The position numbers and the translations under genes were made by a program. From the NCBI GenBank assembly GCA_012064415.1, contig SSNU01000039.1:216265-280264 (forward strand): a DNA stretch of 64,000 nucleotides, in the 5' to 3' direction. Below the pieces are notes generated by a model. That model did not search any database. It was not told the DNA's origin and worked only from the letters and a program-made list of their open reading frames with translations. Origin of the DNA: Gyrodactylus bullatarudis (Eukaryota > Platyhelminthes > Monogenea > Gyrodactylidea > Gyrodactylidae). Below are positions 32,701 to 45,363 of the stretch, piece after piece. The first letter of the stretch is position 1. Each line of letters opens with the position of its first letter.

Positions 32701-35700
32701 CCGGACGTCTTGATGGTTCATTTTCATAGACGCCGCCAGCCTCGTTGGCAATTTCAACGATAGTCTTTTTAATTTGAGTCTGCTGGAAGATTGAACCATC
32801 GAGGAATTTCTCGCGTGTACTCTTGGCAGTTTTCAGGGTCTTGTAGTCTTCAACCAAATTTTGATCTGATGCAATAATATCCTGGGCACGTTCTGCTGGC
32901 TTATTCTCGTGAACGCAGTTCTTTTCAAGCTCTGCTAACAGTTTCAGTTCATCCTAAATAATATTTTTAAATAAAATATTCATAAAACTACTTCAAAGTA
33001 AAAATGAATAAATAAACTATGTTTTGAATTCATTATATGTAATATATATTCATCACAGTACAGATTCAAGCAAACAAATTCTTGGACAGTTCAATATCTT
33101 GAATGTCAGTTAGGCTTTACGATATTATTGTACCAGATTTCTATATGAATAAGAGACAACCTTTCATCTTTTTACTTTATTCAGCAATACAAATGAACTA
33201 ATGCCTTTTATGAATGGAGACTTTAAGCTTATCAAAGTTTCTCTTGGCAAACTAAAAATTCTAGTTATTATTAATAAAGCCATTTTTCGTAGAATTTCCT
33301 TATCTAATCCAAAGGTTTTGCTTGCATTAAAATTGACTCAAATACCTAACAAGATATCGACTTTTAGTTAGAACGAGAGACAGCCCTTTGAAAGTTGCTA
33401 GAATGATTGATAACAACTTCTTCAACTCGAATAAGCCCAACATTGATTTATTCTTATTCTACCAAGTTTGAACATTCTTTACAAATACAAATAAACTACT
33501 TTCGCACCCCCCCCTCCCACGTCTACCAATATGCATCTTCTTACTTTGATTAAAAAGAATTTCTGCTAACATAAACTAGGATGTGATTGGCATTCGAGTT
33601 TTCCTTCGATGTGTTTGTTAATTTTGTATTAAACTTGAAAAAAAAACTTTTTTCTCTGATTGCTTAGTCATCAATTTTATTGCATAGACAATCAGATTGA
33701 GGGAACGATTTGAAATTTGCTTAGGTTTATTCTTGATCGATTTCTTGGGCGTTAAATTAAAACTTATCTGGTGTTTATTCAAGTTTTATTTGAAAAGTTA
33801 TTTTGAAGCGGAATTTGGTGATATGAAACTGAAATATACAAGTCTAATATACCAATGTAAAAAAGAGAGGTAGAAGGAATTTATTATTTCGTTAAGTTTT
33901 CTTGCTTTTGGACAAGAAAATTTTCAATAGCGTTCAAAACTTTCAAGATTCTCAAATGATATATAAGCTTTTTGGAATGATTTCAAAAGTCAAAAAAGAC
34001 TAATCAGACAAAATTACAGGCGGTTTCAGTAATTCACACTGAATACAAATTGACTATAACATATTCTCTCTATAGTTTAGTATACAACTCTTTTTTATAT
34101 TCAGAGAAACGAGTCTAGACAATAAATTTTCTTCAGGTGAACACAGAGCTAAACAATGAAATATATATATGGTATTCGATCACAGAAATCACATATTTTT
34201 TCCTCATTTAGAAAGAAATGTCGAAATTATTTCCCCCAAATTTATTTTTGTACTCTAAACATGATTTCTAATGTTTTATTGACTAATTAAATTCGAGTAA
34301 ACCTTGATAATTTACAGTGTATATTAGGCTAGGGTAAAATTTCATAACCTCATATTAGGACCAACTTTTCTGATAAAACTATCAATTCAAGCATTATTTT
34401 GTATTGAAGTATGTGTCGGAAATGCTTCTCCATTAAGTCATTCGGTTTTAAAAATCCAGAACTTTTCAAATCGCCGCTCAATTTTCAATGAATTGTTCTA
34501 CGCAATCACTGAAATCCATCTTGGCCATTTAATGAATTTCTTGAGTTTTAACTTCAAAAATAGTAATCTTGTCATCAAGAGAAGCTTCATGGGTAATTTC
34601 GTTATTTTATGATGTCCGTGGGATATTGAGGGAAAAAAGGGCAATGACATAATGGAGAATGACTTTCATGCTTTGAAATTATGCAAAACATGATCTGAGT
34701 ACTAAAATTTATCAGAAAAGTGAATCCTACTGGTGAGTTGTTCGGAGAAAAATAATATTTCCTCCTCGCCTAGTGTATATACTTGAGATTGATTTCATCA
34801 TACGAAGAATGTTTCAAATCTCGAATTGGCGCGAAATCTTTGAATTTTTTTCATTGTTTTTGTGACCGACTAGAATTTTCAATCAGTGTGAAAGTGATCG
34901 AAAAATTGAAAATTTTGATTTGAATTTAGACTCCTACACGATTAGAATGAAGGGCATTCCTGTATCACATTTCGATGATTCGAAGCAGTTAAGTGATGAT
35001 ATTTGGGATCAACATTAGACGGAGAATTCTAATTTGGCCACAGAGATTGCAAAGAAATTACTGTCTCCGAGAAAAAGTTAAACTTCTAAATTTGCCTAAA
35101 TTTTGTGATAATCAAAATATTCAAATGATTCAATTTTCCACAACAATGACGAATTTTAGTGAACTTCTGCGAGCGAATTCGATTTCTTCGTCTAATGTTG
35201 ATCCCAAAATTCATTACTTAACTGCTTCGAATCATCGAAATCGATAAAAAATTTAAGTTGGAAATTTGATACTAGGAAAACAAAAATAGTCGTTGAGATC
35301 CACCGAGGGTTCATCAGATTCCTAAAATTTCCGAATCACCACAATTTGACTTCAGGGATGATCAAAATAGGTCTTGAGAGGATTGGAACTGACATCACTC
35401 TTTATGTAAAAAGGAGGGGTCTCTTTGCATAGAAAAACGACTTTTCATTATTTAAATTCCTCACAATTGAGAAAAAACTTCGAGTTAAGATAGCTCAGAT
35501 CAGACTAAAACTTATACATTAAAAATCAATAGAAGAATTATTTCAAGATTATTTCGACTCAAAATTGCTCATTTTTTGAAAAATATTTGTAAAATTCATC
35601 GACATACTTGGGAGTAGACTCTTGAATTACTTTTAGTCGGTTCCCTCATCTTGCATACATTTTTAAAGAAATTTAGTGTACTTGTTTTGTTCCCAAAGGT

Positions 35701-37096
35701 TTTAGCGAGGAAAAAATTAAACTCACAGCTGGATTGATTTTTGTAATCTTTTGCAATTCAGAATTGTTCAGGAACATTTCCAACTTCTCCTTAGCGCTTG
35801 TAGCAGGAACGATAACATCTTTTGAGTTTTGCGAACATCTGACAACATCTGGATTCACCTCTGGTTCATTCTCATACACTCCTCCAGCTTCTGATCCATC
35901 TGTGAGGTTGATTTTTTTACGTTCACCCTGATTATTGCTTGATGCTTTTCCAGATTCAATATTCTGCCAGATTGTACGACGGGCACGTATGGCTTCTGCT
36001 TCAAACTCCTCTATTGCATTGATGGCTTTTTTAATGTCTTCTTGTTGTTCCTATATTGTGAGAAATACACTATTTATATAATACAATGAGTTTTAAATCT
36101 CAGATTTTTACTCTTTCTTGTAATATTTAAAGCTAATTTACCTTGATATGCTTCGAAATTTTCAGATTTAAGGATGCCTAATTTTACCATTTGAAGAAAA
36201 ATATGGTCACTTTGCAACTTTGAATTTCGATTTCTGTCGAAAAGAATACGGCTTTCTTGCTTAATTTTGAAAAACTACTTAAAAATCAATGGAATTTTGG
36301 CGCCAAAACGAGATTTGAAAAATGACTATATTTTTCTTCAGTTTTATTTCTTCAAATGTTGAAAGTAGGCAATAAATCTTTTGCATATTCGAATTCTCTA
36401 TTAAATTCATATCAACCAACTTTAGAACCCCCCCCCCCATTCCAAAAAGAAATTTGAAACGTGTTCTATCGATCATGATTGAACGGATTCATGAATCTCT
36501 GAAAAAATTGAAATAAAGGAATTATATATTTTAGAAATTATTGAATTTTTGGCATTCTTAATATTGATCCCAATATGAGATTAGTTAGAAATAAATTCAA
36601 TTAGGATTGATAAAAAGTTTCCTTCTCAGACAAGTAGAACAAAAGGGTATCCTATAAATCGGACAAATCTTTTTCAAGATCCCATCAGAAGAAAAACTCA
36701 CACCAGACTCCAACTGTTTGAATTTAGCCTTCAAGTTCTTTGTGTACTCGGCCAGAGCTCTAATATCATCTGGTCTGTCATCGTCAGCGCTAACGACACC
36801 TGGGGCTCTTGCCTGGGGCTCACTCTCGAGAATGCCGCATGAGACACCGTTTCTTGGTGGAGTTATTTGTCGGATTCCACGTTCCTTGTCGTCCTTTGGT
36901 GCGTTCACCTTTTCAACATCTTCCATCAGCTTATTTTTGACTGATGCCAATCCAGCATACTTAACTTTGGCTGGTCTCTTTGCTTTGCTGGGCTTTTCAT
37001 TAATTTGATTATTCTCAAATTTATTTCGAATATTTGATGCCTTTGTAGTTACTACTGGTTTTGACCCAGTGTCACTGGTACCATTCGAAACAGGCT
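29757..37096 (-). CDS. Repeat-containing protein with GVYENEP-DVV units (3' part of locus)
   Basis: Exons 37096-36702, 36050-35727, 32953-32585, 30630-30520 and 29888-29757 (stop TGA) join in one frame; all internal junctions are phase 0. The first exon starts at phase 1 after an acceptor, so the start codon lies upstream, probably in the 39079 exon via the 16-nt exon at 37945-37930. Each module has a basic helix-like stretch (such as NLKAKFKQLESG, RRTIWQNIESG, RERFLQKQ) and then a unit like GGVYENEP-x3-PDVVR. Clear units are near 36830, 35880, 32735 and 29850; a weaker one is near 32910. No signal peptide or enzyme motif. The family is not recognised; actin- or scaffold-binding repeats are a guess from the linked LIM domain. 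Confidence 0.7.
31229..31450 (-). CDS. Possible alternative last exon with hydrophobic tail
   Basis: An acceptor (accaacatag) at 31451-31452 opens a phase-0 frame, so it can follow exon 32585. It starts GNVVRLSNTPDTKEELGQ, close to the VVR part of the repeat unit, and ends with a hydrophobic stretch CLLISAMFCVIPIALIV and a stop. It could be an alternative membrane-anchored C-terminus, or an internal exon with a weak donor near 31290. Confidence 0.4.
   Translation of the reverse strand, partial: GNVVRLSNTPDTKEELGQGEENEIHKEIPPRKDEETGPKGRASLNKMTRNTCLLISAMFCVIPIALIVNRLLT
32165..32515. mobile_element. Penelope-like fragment with inverted flanks
   Basis: The ends carry AAAAATTAGTAAAATTAGAT and its near-inverse, as at 15500-15612. 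On the minus strand it contains a possible ribozyme core (32234-32269) and reads HLSTETSGRGFG in one frame. Located in an intron of the repeat gene. Confidence 0.4.
33000..34325. other. Long intron of the repeat gene, nothing assigned
   Basis: The intron between exons 35727 and 32953 spans 2.8 kb. Its right part holds a MITE and an inverted repeat. Around 33800-33850 there is a motif shared with the 54820-55512 fold-back (TTTTGAAGCGGAATTTGGTG). No exon found. Confidence 0.45.
34326..34731. mobile_element. MITE, ~400 bp, copy B
   Basis: Inverse, nearly identical copy of 23685-24088, from CTAGGGTAAAATTTC to AAAAGTGAATCCTA. It lies in an intron of the repeat gene, 10 kb from copy A. Confidence 0.75.
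34967..35245. repeat. Short fold-back repeat
   Basis: A ~55-bp segment at 34967-35022 (with GGGATCAACATTAGACG) recurs inverted at 35188-35245. A diverged relative lies at 39630-39710. The 84-codon ORF spanning it (34993-35247) is a by-product of the repeat. Confidence 0.7.
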
Positions 37097-37253
37097 CTAC
37101 TAGTGTGAATAATTAATTTTTTTTATTATTCTCAAATTATTTATAATTCTCAAATTATTTATAACAATCCAAACAACATGCAATCAAGACTCAACCATGC
37201 AAAAAAACGTTTAGAATAAAAAACATTTATTTCAGTAAATACACTAAGCTGTT

Positions 37254-39079
37254 CTAATCAATTGCCTTTGGCATTGAAATTTCTGAGGGGACATGTTTCT
37301 CACAGAACCATTTCACTCTATAACGAATAGCTGTCTTTTTTCTACAAAAAAATATTCAATTACTCGACTTCTTACATCAAATTCTTTTGGCAAACAGAAC
37401 AATTAAAACAGGTTTTGTGGAAACGATCTTCCTGGTAGGTCAGAATTTCTTCCTCGCCCTCATTTACGTCTTGTTGGCATTTCTGGCACTTCTTGAATTT
37501 TCATTTTTCAATAGAACAATATAGTGAAAATACTAGACTTTGTGACGTTTAAAACATTATTACTCAAAGCTTTACTTAGTAGGGATAGTTTCTTAATGAG
37601 AATCATTGAGTCTATTCAAAGCATAGGGATTCCTGATTGTTTGCAAGAAAACTATCCCTAATACTTTGAGAAAAAAACGTTAAAAATCACGAAGCCTGTG
37701 ATTACAAACACGAAATTACAAATTGGTGCATAAAAAAGTTTTTATAAAAACAAACCAAAATAATTACAGCTTTTTTGATCGGAAATACTTACAGGTAATT
37801 CGCTAGTATTCTCCTTGTTCTCTTAAAGCAATTTAGGAAAAAAAGAGAATAAATAAAACATGCTATCAAACAATTACAAATCAAGCAACAGAAATAAATA
37901 GGTATTTTTTTAATCTCGAAAGTACTCACCAACAACTTCTGGACTCTTAAAATTTGTGGTTGAAAAGAAAAAATTAAACATTTTTTCACAAAATCAAAAA
38001 TAATTGTTCGTTTAATTCCGTTTAAAGGAGTTAGATGGTGCTAAAGCCCGATAACTGGGCCTTCTCTGTAAACCTCTTCTAATATCGTTAATGGCTAAGG
38101 GTAATGGATTAGATAATTGGGAGTGTATTGGCGTCATAGGGGTGGTGGGGGATGTGAAATAACAGTTATTTACCATTTTACTATTATCGTTACCAGTGGA
38201 ACAGTCTAAAAATTCAATTTGAATATCAATATATTCGTTGAGATCAACAGTCTTTTCATTATAAATGTTTATTTTTGAAATATTTCTCGGATCACGATTG
38301 CGATAATCGTCAACCTGACGAAATATCCGTGTAGTTCGTAAATTCTTACCCCGCGGAACCAGAGAGGGAGCCCCGACCAGATCAGAACACAACGATTCGT
38401 TCATACGTGTTGTGGAGTCCTCATAAATATTCGAGGGATTAACCTGACAATAGGGCGGTGCCTTCAAAGCCTTCACTGGCTTTGGTATTCGATTTGTTGT
38501 AGGCTTCGTGGTCTTTATGGAAAAGGGTTTCCTCGTTATGTAGTTCTTCTTCAAATTGACCTGAGCCTTTTCTATAATGGCCTTACTCGCGGGTATTCTA
38601 CGCTCAGATAATTTGGGTAGGGTATCACTCCTTGTCAAAAGGTTCGGATGGCTCTTTGAGTTAATTGTGTTTAGCCAGGAATTCGGATTTGCCGACAATG
38701 GTATACACGCCGTGATTGGGGCCAGAGTTTGAGTTTGCTTCGTTTTCCCTTCGCAGTTGGGACATGACGATAAACTACCGACCGACATGGACACCTGTAA
38801 TCCTTTAGAAGTCTCATTCTGCATAGCCGGCATTGTCTGAGCTGACTTTTCACGTAAGGGAATAAAACTTTTTTGTCTTGTTATATTTGTAACTGGTAAG
38901 CTAATTATTGACTTTTCTTCAATTGCCCATGGGGGTACAACACTTTCAAATGACTTGTGGAACATTCTACGATTTTGCAGGACTGGCGGTGCATCCAACA
39001 GGCAACTACGATCCTGTGATCTGGCCATATTCACACCACATCCAATATAGCAATGGGAACTTTGATCGTAACAAGGCAT
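37254..39079 (-). CDS. LIM-domain protein (LIM-ended isoform of the complex locus)
   Basis: Proposed exons 39079-38174, 37945-37930 (16 nt), 37821-37793 (29 nt), 37491-37376 and 37341-37254 (stop TAG) join in phase to about 384 aa. The first ATG at 39079 follows an in-frame stop. Residues 1-302 are low in predicted structure, Ser/Pro/Lys-rich, with no known domain. The C-terminus is one full LIM zinc-binding domain: C-x2-C-x19-H-x2-C-x2-C-x2-C-x17-C-x2-H. LIM domains bind protein partners, often in actin or adhesion complexes. AATAAA lies just past the stop. If the ATG|gtaaat donor at 38174 is skipped, the first exon reads to its own stop at 38012 (355 aa). The LIM domain is firm; linkage to the first exon is inferred. 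Confidence 0.65.
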
Positions 39080-40751
39080 ATCTACCCTTTCCTTAAAACA
39101 CTTTTTTCCACACAAGCCTTAGCTACGCCCAACAATTTATGTTTGTATACGTGTGGGGATTAATCTTTTCAAATTGATTTTCCTGAGTTAATTAATAGTC
39201 AATCAATTCAGTGACTATAGCTATGCGACAAACTTCTGGACTATTGATTAAATGCAATAAGTAATGCTAGCTTTTATGAAGCAAGAGTTTTGCGCATTAT
39301 TTGACCTCCGTTTTCACCCTGTAACCTCACCTGGTCTGTCTGTCTCTCTCTCTCTCTCTGATCAGAATTTCTAAAAGACAGCTGATTTCTCGATGATCAA
39401 CTCTTACCTCGAATTTACCCCCTCATGTATTTTTGATAAATGGGGAACATCAAAACAAACACCCTTGTAATTTTTAGTACGTTCTAATTATTAAGCTAGT
39501 TGACGGAAAGTCAGAAGTAGAAAAAGTTTTCAGATTCTATAATGAAATGAGCCAATAAGTTTTGCAAATTAGAAAAAAAATTTAACCTGACAAAAAATTT
39601 CCCCTTTTTTAACTCGAACACAAAGATTTTATCAATTTCGAAGATTTGAGGCAGTTGAATAATGAAATTTGGGATCAACATTTGACCAAGATTTCTAATT
39701 TGGCCAAATTTTGAATAATTTTCCCTTTCAATACAATCAAAAATTCAATCAGTTCGATTACCTACAATGATGACGAACTTCTGGGATCTTCTGCAGATGA
39801 AGGAAAAAATTTCCACGTGAAAAACATTACGAAATGTTTTGATAAAAGTGAAAATCTGTTGACCAAAGGATAACGATATATTTTTCAATTAAGCGTCAAG
39901 AAGATGAATAGCTTACGATATCAGAGTTATGATGACACCTCTTGTGATAAATAAAACAAATTTCAACCACTAAGGCTATGTTATAAAATGCAAACTATAA
40001 AATTCATTCCAAAATACTCACTGTCATTTAGAGGGACGTTCTAAATCCACTTTTCAAATAACTGAACTGATGATCAAACTAATAGGAATGATGTTATATA
40101 TATTACTAAGGTGAAATTCACTTTCTCCCATCATCATGAAGTATCTGTAAGACGAGGGGGGTAGGGGTGGGGATAATACTATCACATCCACTCTATTCAT
40201 CTATCGATTGAAAAATCAATAAAAGTGTAATTTTCTTCTATTAAGGCATACACACAAACCCATAATGGAACACTTTTCCTTTCTTCTCGACCAATCAGAA
40301 TGTATCATTCATTGGTAGCCCACCCCCAACCTCTTGTGTGATGAGGTTAACCAATCACAATCGAATGTAAACACACACATAGATCAGGTTCACCTTCTAT
40401 ATATGTCTGCATTGAATGAAAATAATAATCTTACGAGAAACTGTTATATTACTTTATTTATCTGCATACAAGAATCTATATACTATTTGTGAAAAGTATA
40501 TTTTATCTTCTTCCTGATAAATATCCCTCATATAACTAGTGGTTGTGCATCATAAAAGGTTACTAAACAATCCCATGCACACACAGATTGTTTGAATGAT
40601 GAAGGTTTTGGGTTATCGATCCATGCAAAACGAGAGAGAATTTGATTTTATGATACTGTCAAGAATTATTATTCTTAAATTTGTACGATGATATTTACAA
40701 AACTACTTATAAGTACACACACGGTTTTATATTAATAACTCTATGGTTTGA
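39080..40751. other. Divergent intergenic region
   Basis: Lies between divergent starts at 39079 (minus) and 40752 (plus). It holds a short CT microsatellite (39345-39359) and a diverged fold-back arm (about 39590-39840). No gene or clear core promoter identified. Confidence 0.5.
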
Positions 40752-42725
40752 ATGAATACTATAATAGTATTACTATTTCATTCATTTAAAATGTTTAATC
40801 AATGTCTGATTTCTCTTCTCATATGTACTCGGATTTCGTTTAGCTTGAGATTCTGGGAGAGCTTTGATCAGAAAAGTAGAACTGACGATGCTTACATCCT
40901 TCCTTTGTCATTGGGGGAAAAGATTCGTACTCAATGGTCCAATTGGCAGGATGCTAAAAGTTCCTGTTTATCCTCATGTGTTCGACATCAAATCCGTTAC
41001 TGCATGAAAATCAATGTTGACGAGAAAGTCAACCAAAATTGCCAATCAAGCATACCCCAGAGGCAATTCTATGAAGATGGAAAGTTACAAGAGCCTTCAT
41101 TGAATGCCTACGGTAAAAGAATGGATGATCCTTGCTACTTTCCGGCAATATACGAAAATGGCTCCATTTCCATTGGTCTTAGTGGTGAGAAGTTATGCAG
41201 GTAGGTTCGATTAAATCGACAAAAGAACTATCAAGTAGGTATATTAAAATTGTGATAAAAAGTAACACCATTTACTTTGCCATTTGCGTTTCTTGAAAAG
41301 TTGCTTGTTTCTGTAAATATACGATTCCTTACTCTTCTAGTTGATAAGAAATGAATTCCCTCATGAGGTTACTGTCTGAGTGACCATCTCGATTCGGAAT
41401 CGATAAAAAGCCATCAATTAGTTTTTCAAACTTTATTTTTACAAAAAATCTCGATTTTTTCATCAAGAACTCGAATATGTTGAAAGACTTTTTGGTATCC
41501 TACTCATGTTGCCCCCTTTAACGATTTGAAGAAAAAATTTCACGAAAAAAACCTATTTTTATGAAGAATGTAGTCATTTTTCAAATATCGATTTGGTGAC
41601 AAAATATTTTTTTCGAATTTTGAACTGAAAATTTTTATTGATTTGTAAGTGGGGATGTTGTTAAACAAAGGATTAAAATTGAACAAGAAAGCTGAAAATC
41701 ACAGTCGAATTTTCTACAGTCCCGTCATTGTCGAGCGATTTTGAATTATCGAAAAAAAAATGTGGAAACAAGATATTTTAAATTCCGAATTGGCGCGTTT
41801 CCATTTTTCAGCGGAAATTTTTCGTTAATCTCAAGGTGTAATAGGGATTAAACGATAGTTTTTTCAAAAATAGACAAGAAAACCAAAAATGGTCGTAGAG
41901 ATTTCCTTCCTCTTTGTGAAAAAATCTACAGCCCATTTTCAGACAATTTTCTCTACTTAACAAATAATAATTTAGAAATATCGTTTAATCCCTTTACACC
42001 TTGAGATCAACAAAAATTTTGAAGTTATAAAAACGAAGAAATGATGCCAACTCCAAACAAAAGTGTCACCTAAGTTTTAGAAAACAATATTTATTGGTAA
42101 AAGTGGGCTCCTAATCTGGTGTTCATAAAAGAGTTCTTGGTTTAAAAACAATTGTGATTTCTACTAGGCATCTTGACGGTCGAACCGGAACTGCAGAACA
42201 GCCCCTTGGGCGAATGGAGATGAGTCTAAGATTATGCGATGAATGGCACGAGTATCAGGATACTGGACACAACTACATCATTTCCACAATTATTGGAAAG
42301 TATTCAATTAATGGAGTTCTCGGACGTTTATGCTATAATAATCAATTTGATATTAGCCAGAATAGACAGTTAGAGGCATGCTCAATCTTTTACACTTACC
42401 GGCCTCATTTCGACGAATCAATCTATGGCCAGTAAGTTTTGGAAAAGGATTCAGGTTTTAAGAGCCAATCTTAAATCTTTATTGTAGGTTGACAAATATG
42501 GCCTTTTCCGAGAAGGCCTGTCAGACAGCCTGTGCCATCCACTATCACTGCGAAGGTGTCCAATTTGAATTTAAAAAGTTTTGTCTACTCTTCAGTCGAG
42601 TTGAGATTAAAAATCTGTATTCAAAGGAAAAATCCAAAGTTTTTATTAAGCCATCAGTTTGCCGGTTGAGGCAGAGGAGTCTAGATTCAAACAGTTATGC
42701 TCACAAAAAGGCTGTCGGCTTACTA
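40752..42725 (+). CDS. Secreted TSP1/PAN-like protein, 3' end not found
   Basis: Exons 40752-41200, 42168-42431 and 42488-42725 join in phase (about 317 codons). The last ends at a good donor (CTA|gtaagt) with no recognised next exon. A signal peptide is seen from Met 1 or Met 14 (MFNQCLISLLICTRI). A thrombospondin type-1-like block follows: WSNWQDAKSSCLSSCVRHQIRYC has the W-x2-W, C-x3-C and R-x-C pattern. The last exon has a PAN/apple-like cysteine pattern (ACQTACAIHYHCEGVQFE, then C-L). Many cysteines point to an extracellular or membrane-tethered product; a membrane or GPI end may lie in missing exons. Both domain calls are by pattern only. Confidence 0.72.
41440..42010. repeat. Fold-back family fragments in intron 1
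   Basis: Contains the family 1 arm (AATCTCGATTTTTTCATCAAG, about 41446) and a second inverted pair around 41820-41850 and 41975-42010. Truncated on one side. Confidence 0.55.
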
Positions 42726-43359
42726 GTAAGTAGCTCTTTATTATGAAATTAATGAAATAGATTTTAATGTAACTATTTTTAATTATTCCAAAATTTTGCT
42801 CAGAATTTCGCTATCTTACAAGGTTTGTGTATAAGTCAAGTAAATTAAAATATCGAAAAACGCCTCTTAAACTTTTGATATTTAGAAAAAGATTTAAAAC
42901 ATTTTAGAGTAATAAATTTTATACCATCTGAAAGTGAAACTTCGGCACAAAAATTCGGTTTTCTTAAAAACGAAAATAAAAATTCCAAATTTTATCCGAG
43001 GAAATTTATTCCTCTAGCATAATTATTACAATTTTATAAAGTTGAAAGTTCGAGGGTGATCTAGGATCCTGCAGAATTCTTATTTTCAGAATGGTTCTTA
43101 TAAATTTAAATTTTGCGCCAAAATATTTTAACTTAATTTAAAAAGTGAAATAACTGCATTTAATGTTTTTATAGATAAAGTTTCTTATAGATTACTATCA
43201 ATTTTGTCTTAATTTTCACAATATATTAATCATAGAAAGCAATTTTGTCATTATCTATAACAGGCTGGAGTGAATTAACCAGATGCAGCTTTTTCATAGA
43301 AATATTCAATTTTCTTTTGTTTAAGTTTAATATGAATTTCGCCAAGATTTATTTTGGTT
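42726..43359. other. Possible intron, no exon seen
   Basis: AT-rich sequence after the donor at 42726. No continuation of the TSP1/PAN gene could be identified. Confidence 0.4.
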
Positions 43360-43865
43360 CTGATTCTAAAGGATCCTAGGGTGATCAAAAGAGGTTTTTC
43401 AAGGTGAGGATTAGACAAGAAAAGCAATTCAACTGAATCTGATCTTATGCTTAACCTTAGTATCGTTTGGGAGCTGAAATTCGGTTTTTTGATCATTTTC
43501 ACTACTTGAAAATCAATGAAAATTCGATGATTCAAAATCTCACGAAAATGGGGTAACTGTCGGTAACTTGACGGTGCTAGTCAGCTTTCTTGTCTAATCT
43601 TGATCCTCTTTTGATCAGCCTTTCACTTTCAAATCAATAAAAATTTTCGGTTCAAAATTCGAAAAAATGGGATTTCGGCACCAAATTGAAATTTGAAAAA
43701 TGACCATATTTTTCACAAAAATAATTATTTTCAGATTTTTTTTCCTTCGCCTGGTGAAAGTGGGCAACATGAGTAGGATTCTAAAAAATCTTTAAAAAAT
43801 TCAAATTCTTGATGAAAACATCGAGATTTCTGTAAAAATTATAGATTCCCAACTCCGTATCAACC
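43360..43865. mobile_element. Fold-back element family 1, partial copy
   Basis: The right arm ends with ATAGATTCCCAACTCCGTATCAACCA, and the interior shares GATTAGACAAGAAAAGCAATT with 26035 and 60925. The left outer arm is missing. Confidence 0.65.
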
Positions 43866-45363
43866 ACCTATTCTTACAAAGGTTAAAATATTAAATTATA
43901 TTTGCTAACAGAACTAAATTTATTTTCCATTAAACGTTGACTACAATAATAATTATCACTTGGATTGTACAAATTTCAAATAATTATAAATATTTCTTAC
44001 ATATATTGGTAACAGGGAGGAGCCAATTGTAAAACTATTAAAATTTAGACCATCTCTTTCAAATTCGTTAAACCTGTATTTATATGGCATGTATCACACT
44101 AATGAGTATGCCCGAAATAGAGATTTTTATTTGTGAAACAATCTGGCATCTTCTTACTTTGCTCAAATTTCTATGTCATCGGTAGCTCAAAACAAATCTC
44201 GAAGAGCACTTAACTCAGTTAAATTATATTTGTTTCAAAAAACTAATTCGTGATAAAGTACTTAGGCGTATGAAAATCGAGAAGAACCTTAGCAGTCTAA
44301 TTATTCAGGAAATATTTGTAATTTTATCTGAAAAAGTATTCAATAAATATTGAATGATATTATACTATACGAAATAGCACGAAATATTCCAGATTTAATA
44401 TGATACAAGCTCTTAGATGATAATTTCTCTACGAGACTTGGCCAGATCTCTGTATAGTTCCCATTCAAAAGAAGGATGTAACTAGAAATTAGGATGGGAC
44501 GTGTTAGCAGAGGTCTTTTGACTTGTTCTCTGTATTCATTTCGCATGTACGTTCAACGATTTTTTTCTTTTAGCATATCTACCAAGATTTTTAACTGGAA
44601 TATCGGAGTTCAGAATTAGAAGGAAAATAGCTCAAGAAATCATTTTGATCAATTATCATTAATTATGCGAAAATATATATTTAAATCAATGAAATTTGAC
44701 TTGATTGAATCTTGAATGGGCGTAGGTGCCAAAAGTTATAAAGCGGTTCATATCGGATTCAGTGAAAAATTAAACTTAAAAGTCAACTAGACGTCTTCAA
44801 ACGCTTTCTTCAGGGAAAACAAATATTAAACTCAAGTTTTAATAAAATTTAAATTATAATGAACATTCAAAAATTCAAGAGTACAACTTTTTTTCTAGAC
44901 AATACCAGAAATTTGATCGTATCAACTATCTCGCTCGATCTTTTACGGCATGAAAGATAAACAATTAATATCAAAAAAACAGGACTATGGTGATGGCATC
45001 AAACGGTTGCCATAAAACGTTGGAACTAACGACTAAACTCATCAGAGAACTACTTAGTTTTATGAAAAATATCAATACATTATTATTTTATACGAAAAAT
45101 CTGTTCAGATAATTTCGTCTAAAAACCTCTTCCTATTATTTTATGAAATCACGATGCTACTTGTATAAGGTATGAGGGTTATAATTATGGATAAAATATG
45201 GGTGTATGACCTTTCATACTTGAGGCACTGTATTAAATCCCATAACCTTATATTTGGCAACCTTATATTTATTTCTCATCCCTATGAACGAAAAATAGAT
45301 TTAAATTAAAACAACCTATAAACCAACAAGAGTTAATGTAACAAAATGATAGTAACTGAAGAC
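43866..45363. other. Intergenic, no gene seen
   Basis: AT-rich. The 68-codon ORF at 44340-44546 has no support. Confidence 0.4.

Noticed and set aside
34993..35247. 84-codon plus-strand ORF
   Set aside because: Lies across the two arms of an inverted repeat; its sequence is explained by the repeat.
36718..37008. 96-codon plus-strand ORF
   Set aside because: Antisense to the first exon of the GVYENEP repeat gene, whose minus frame has consistent splice sites and repeat units.
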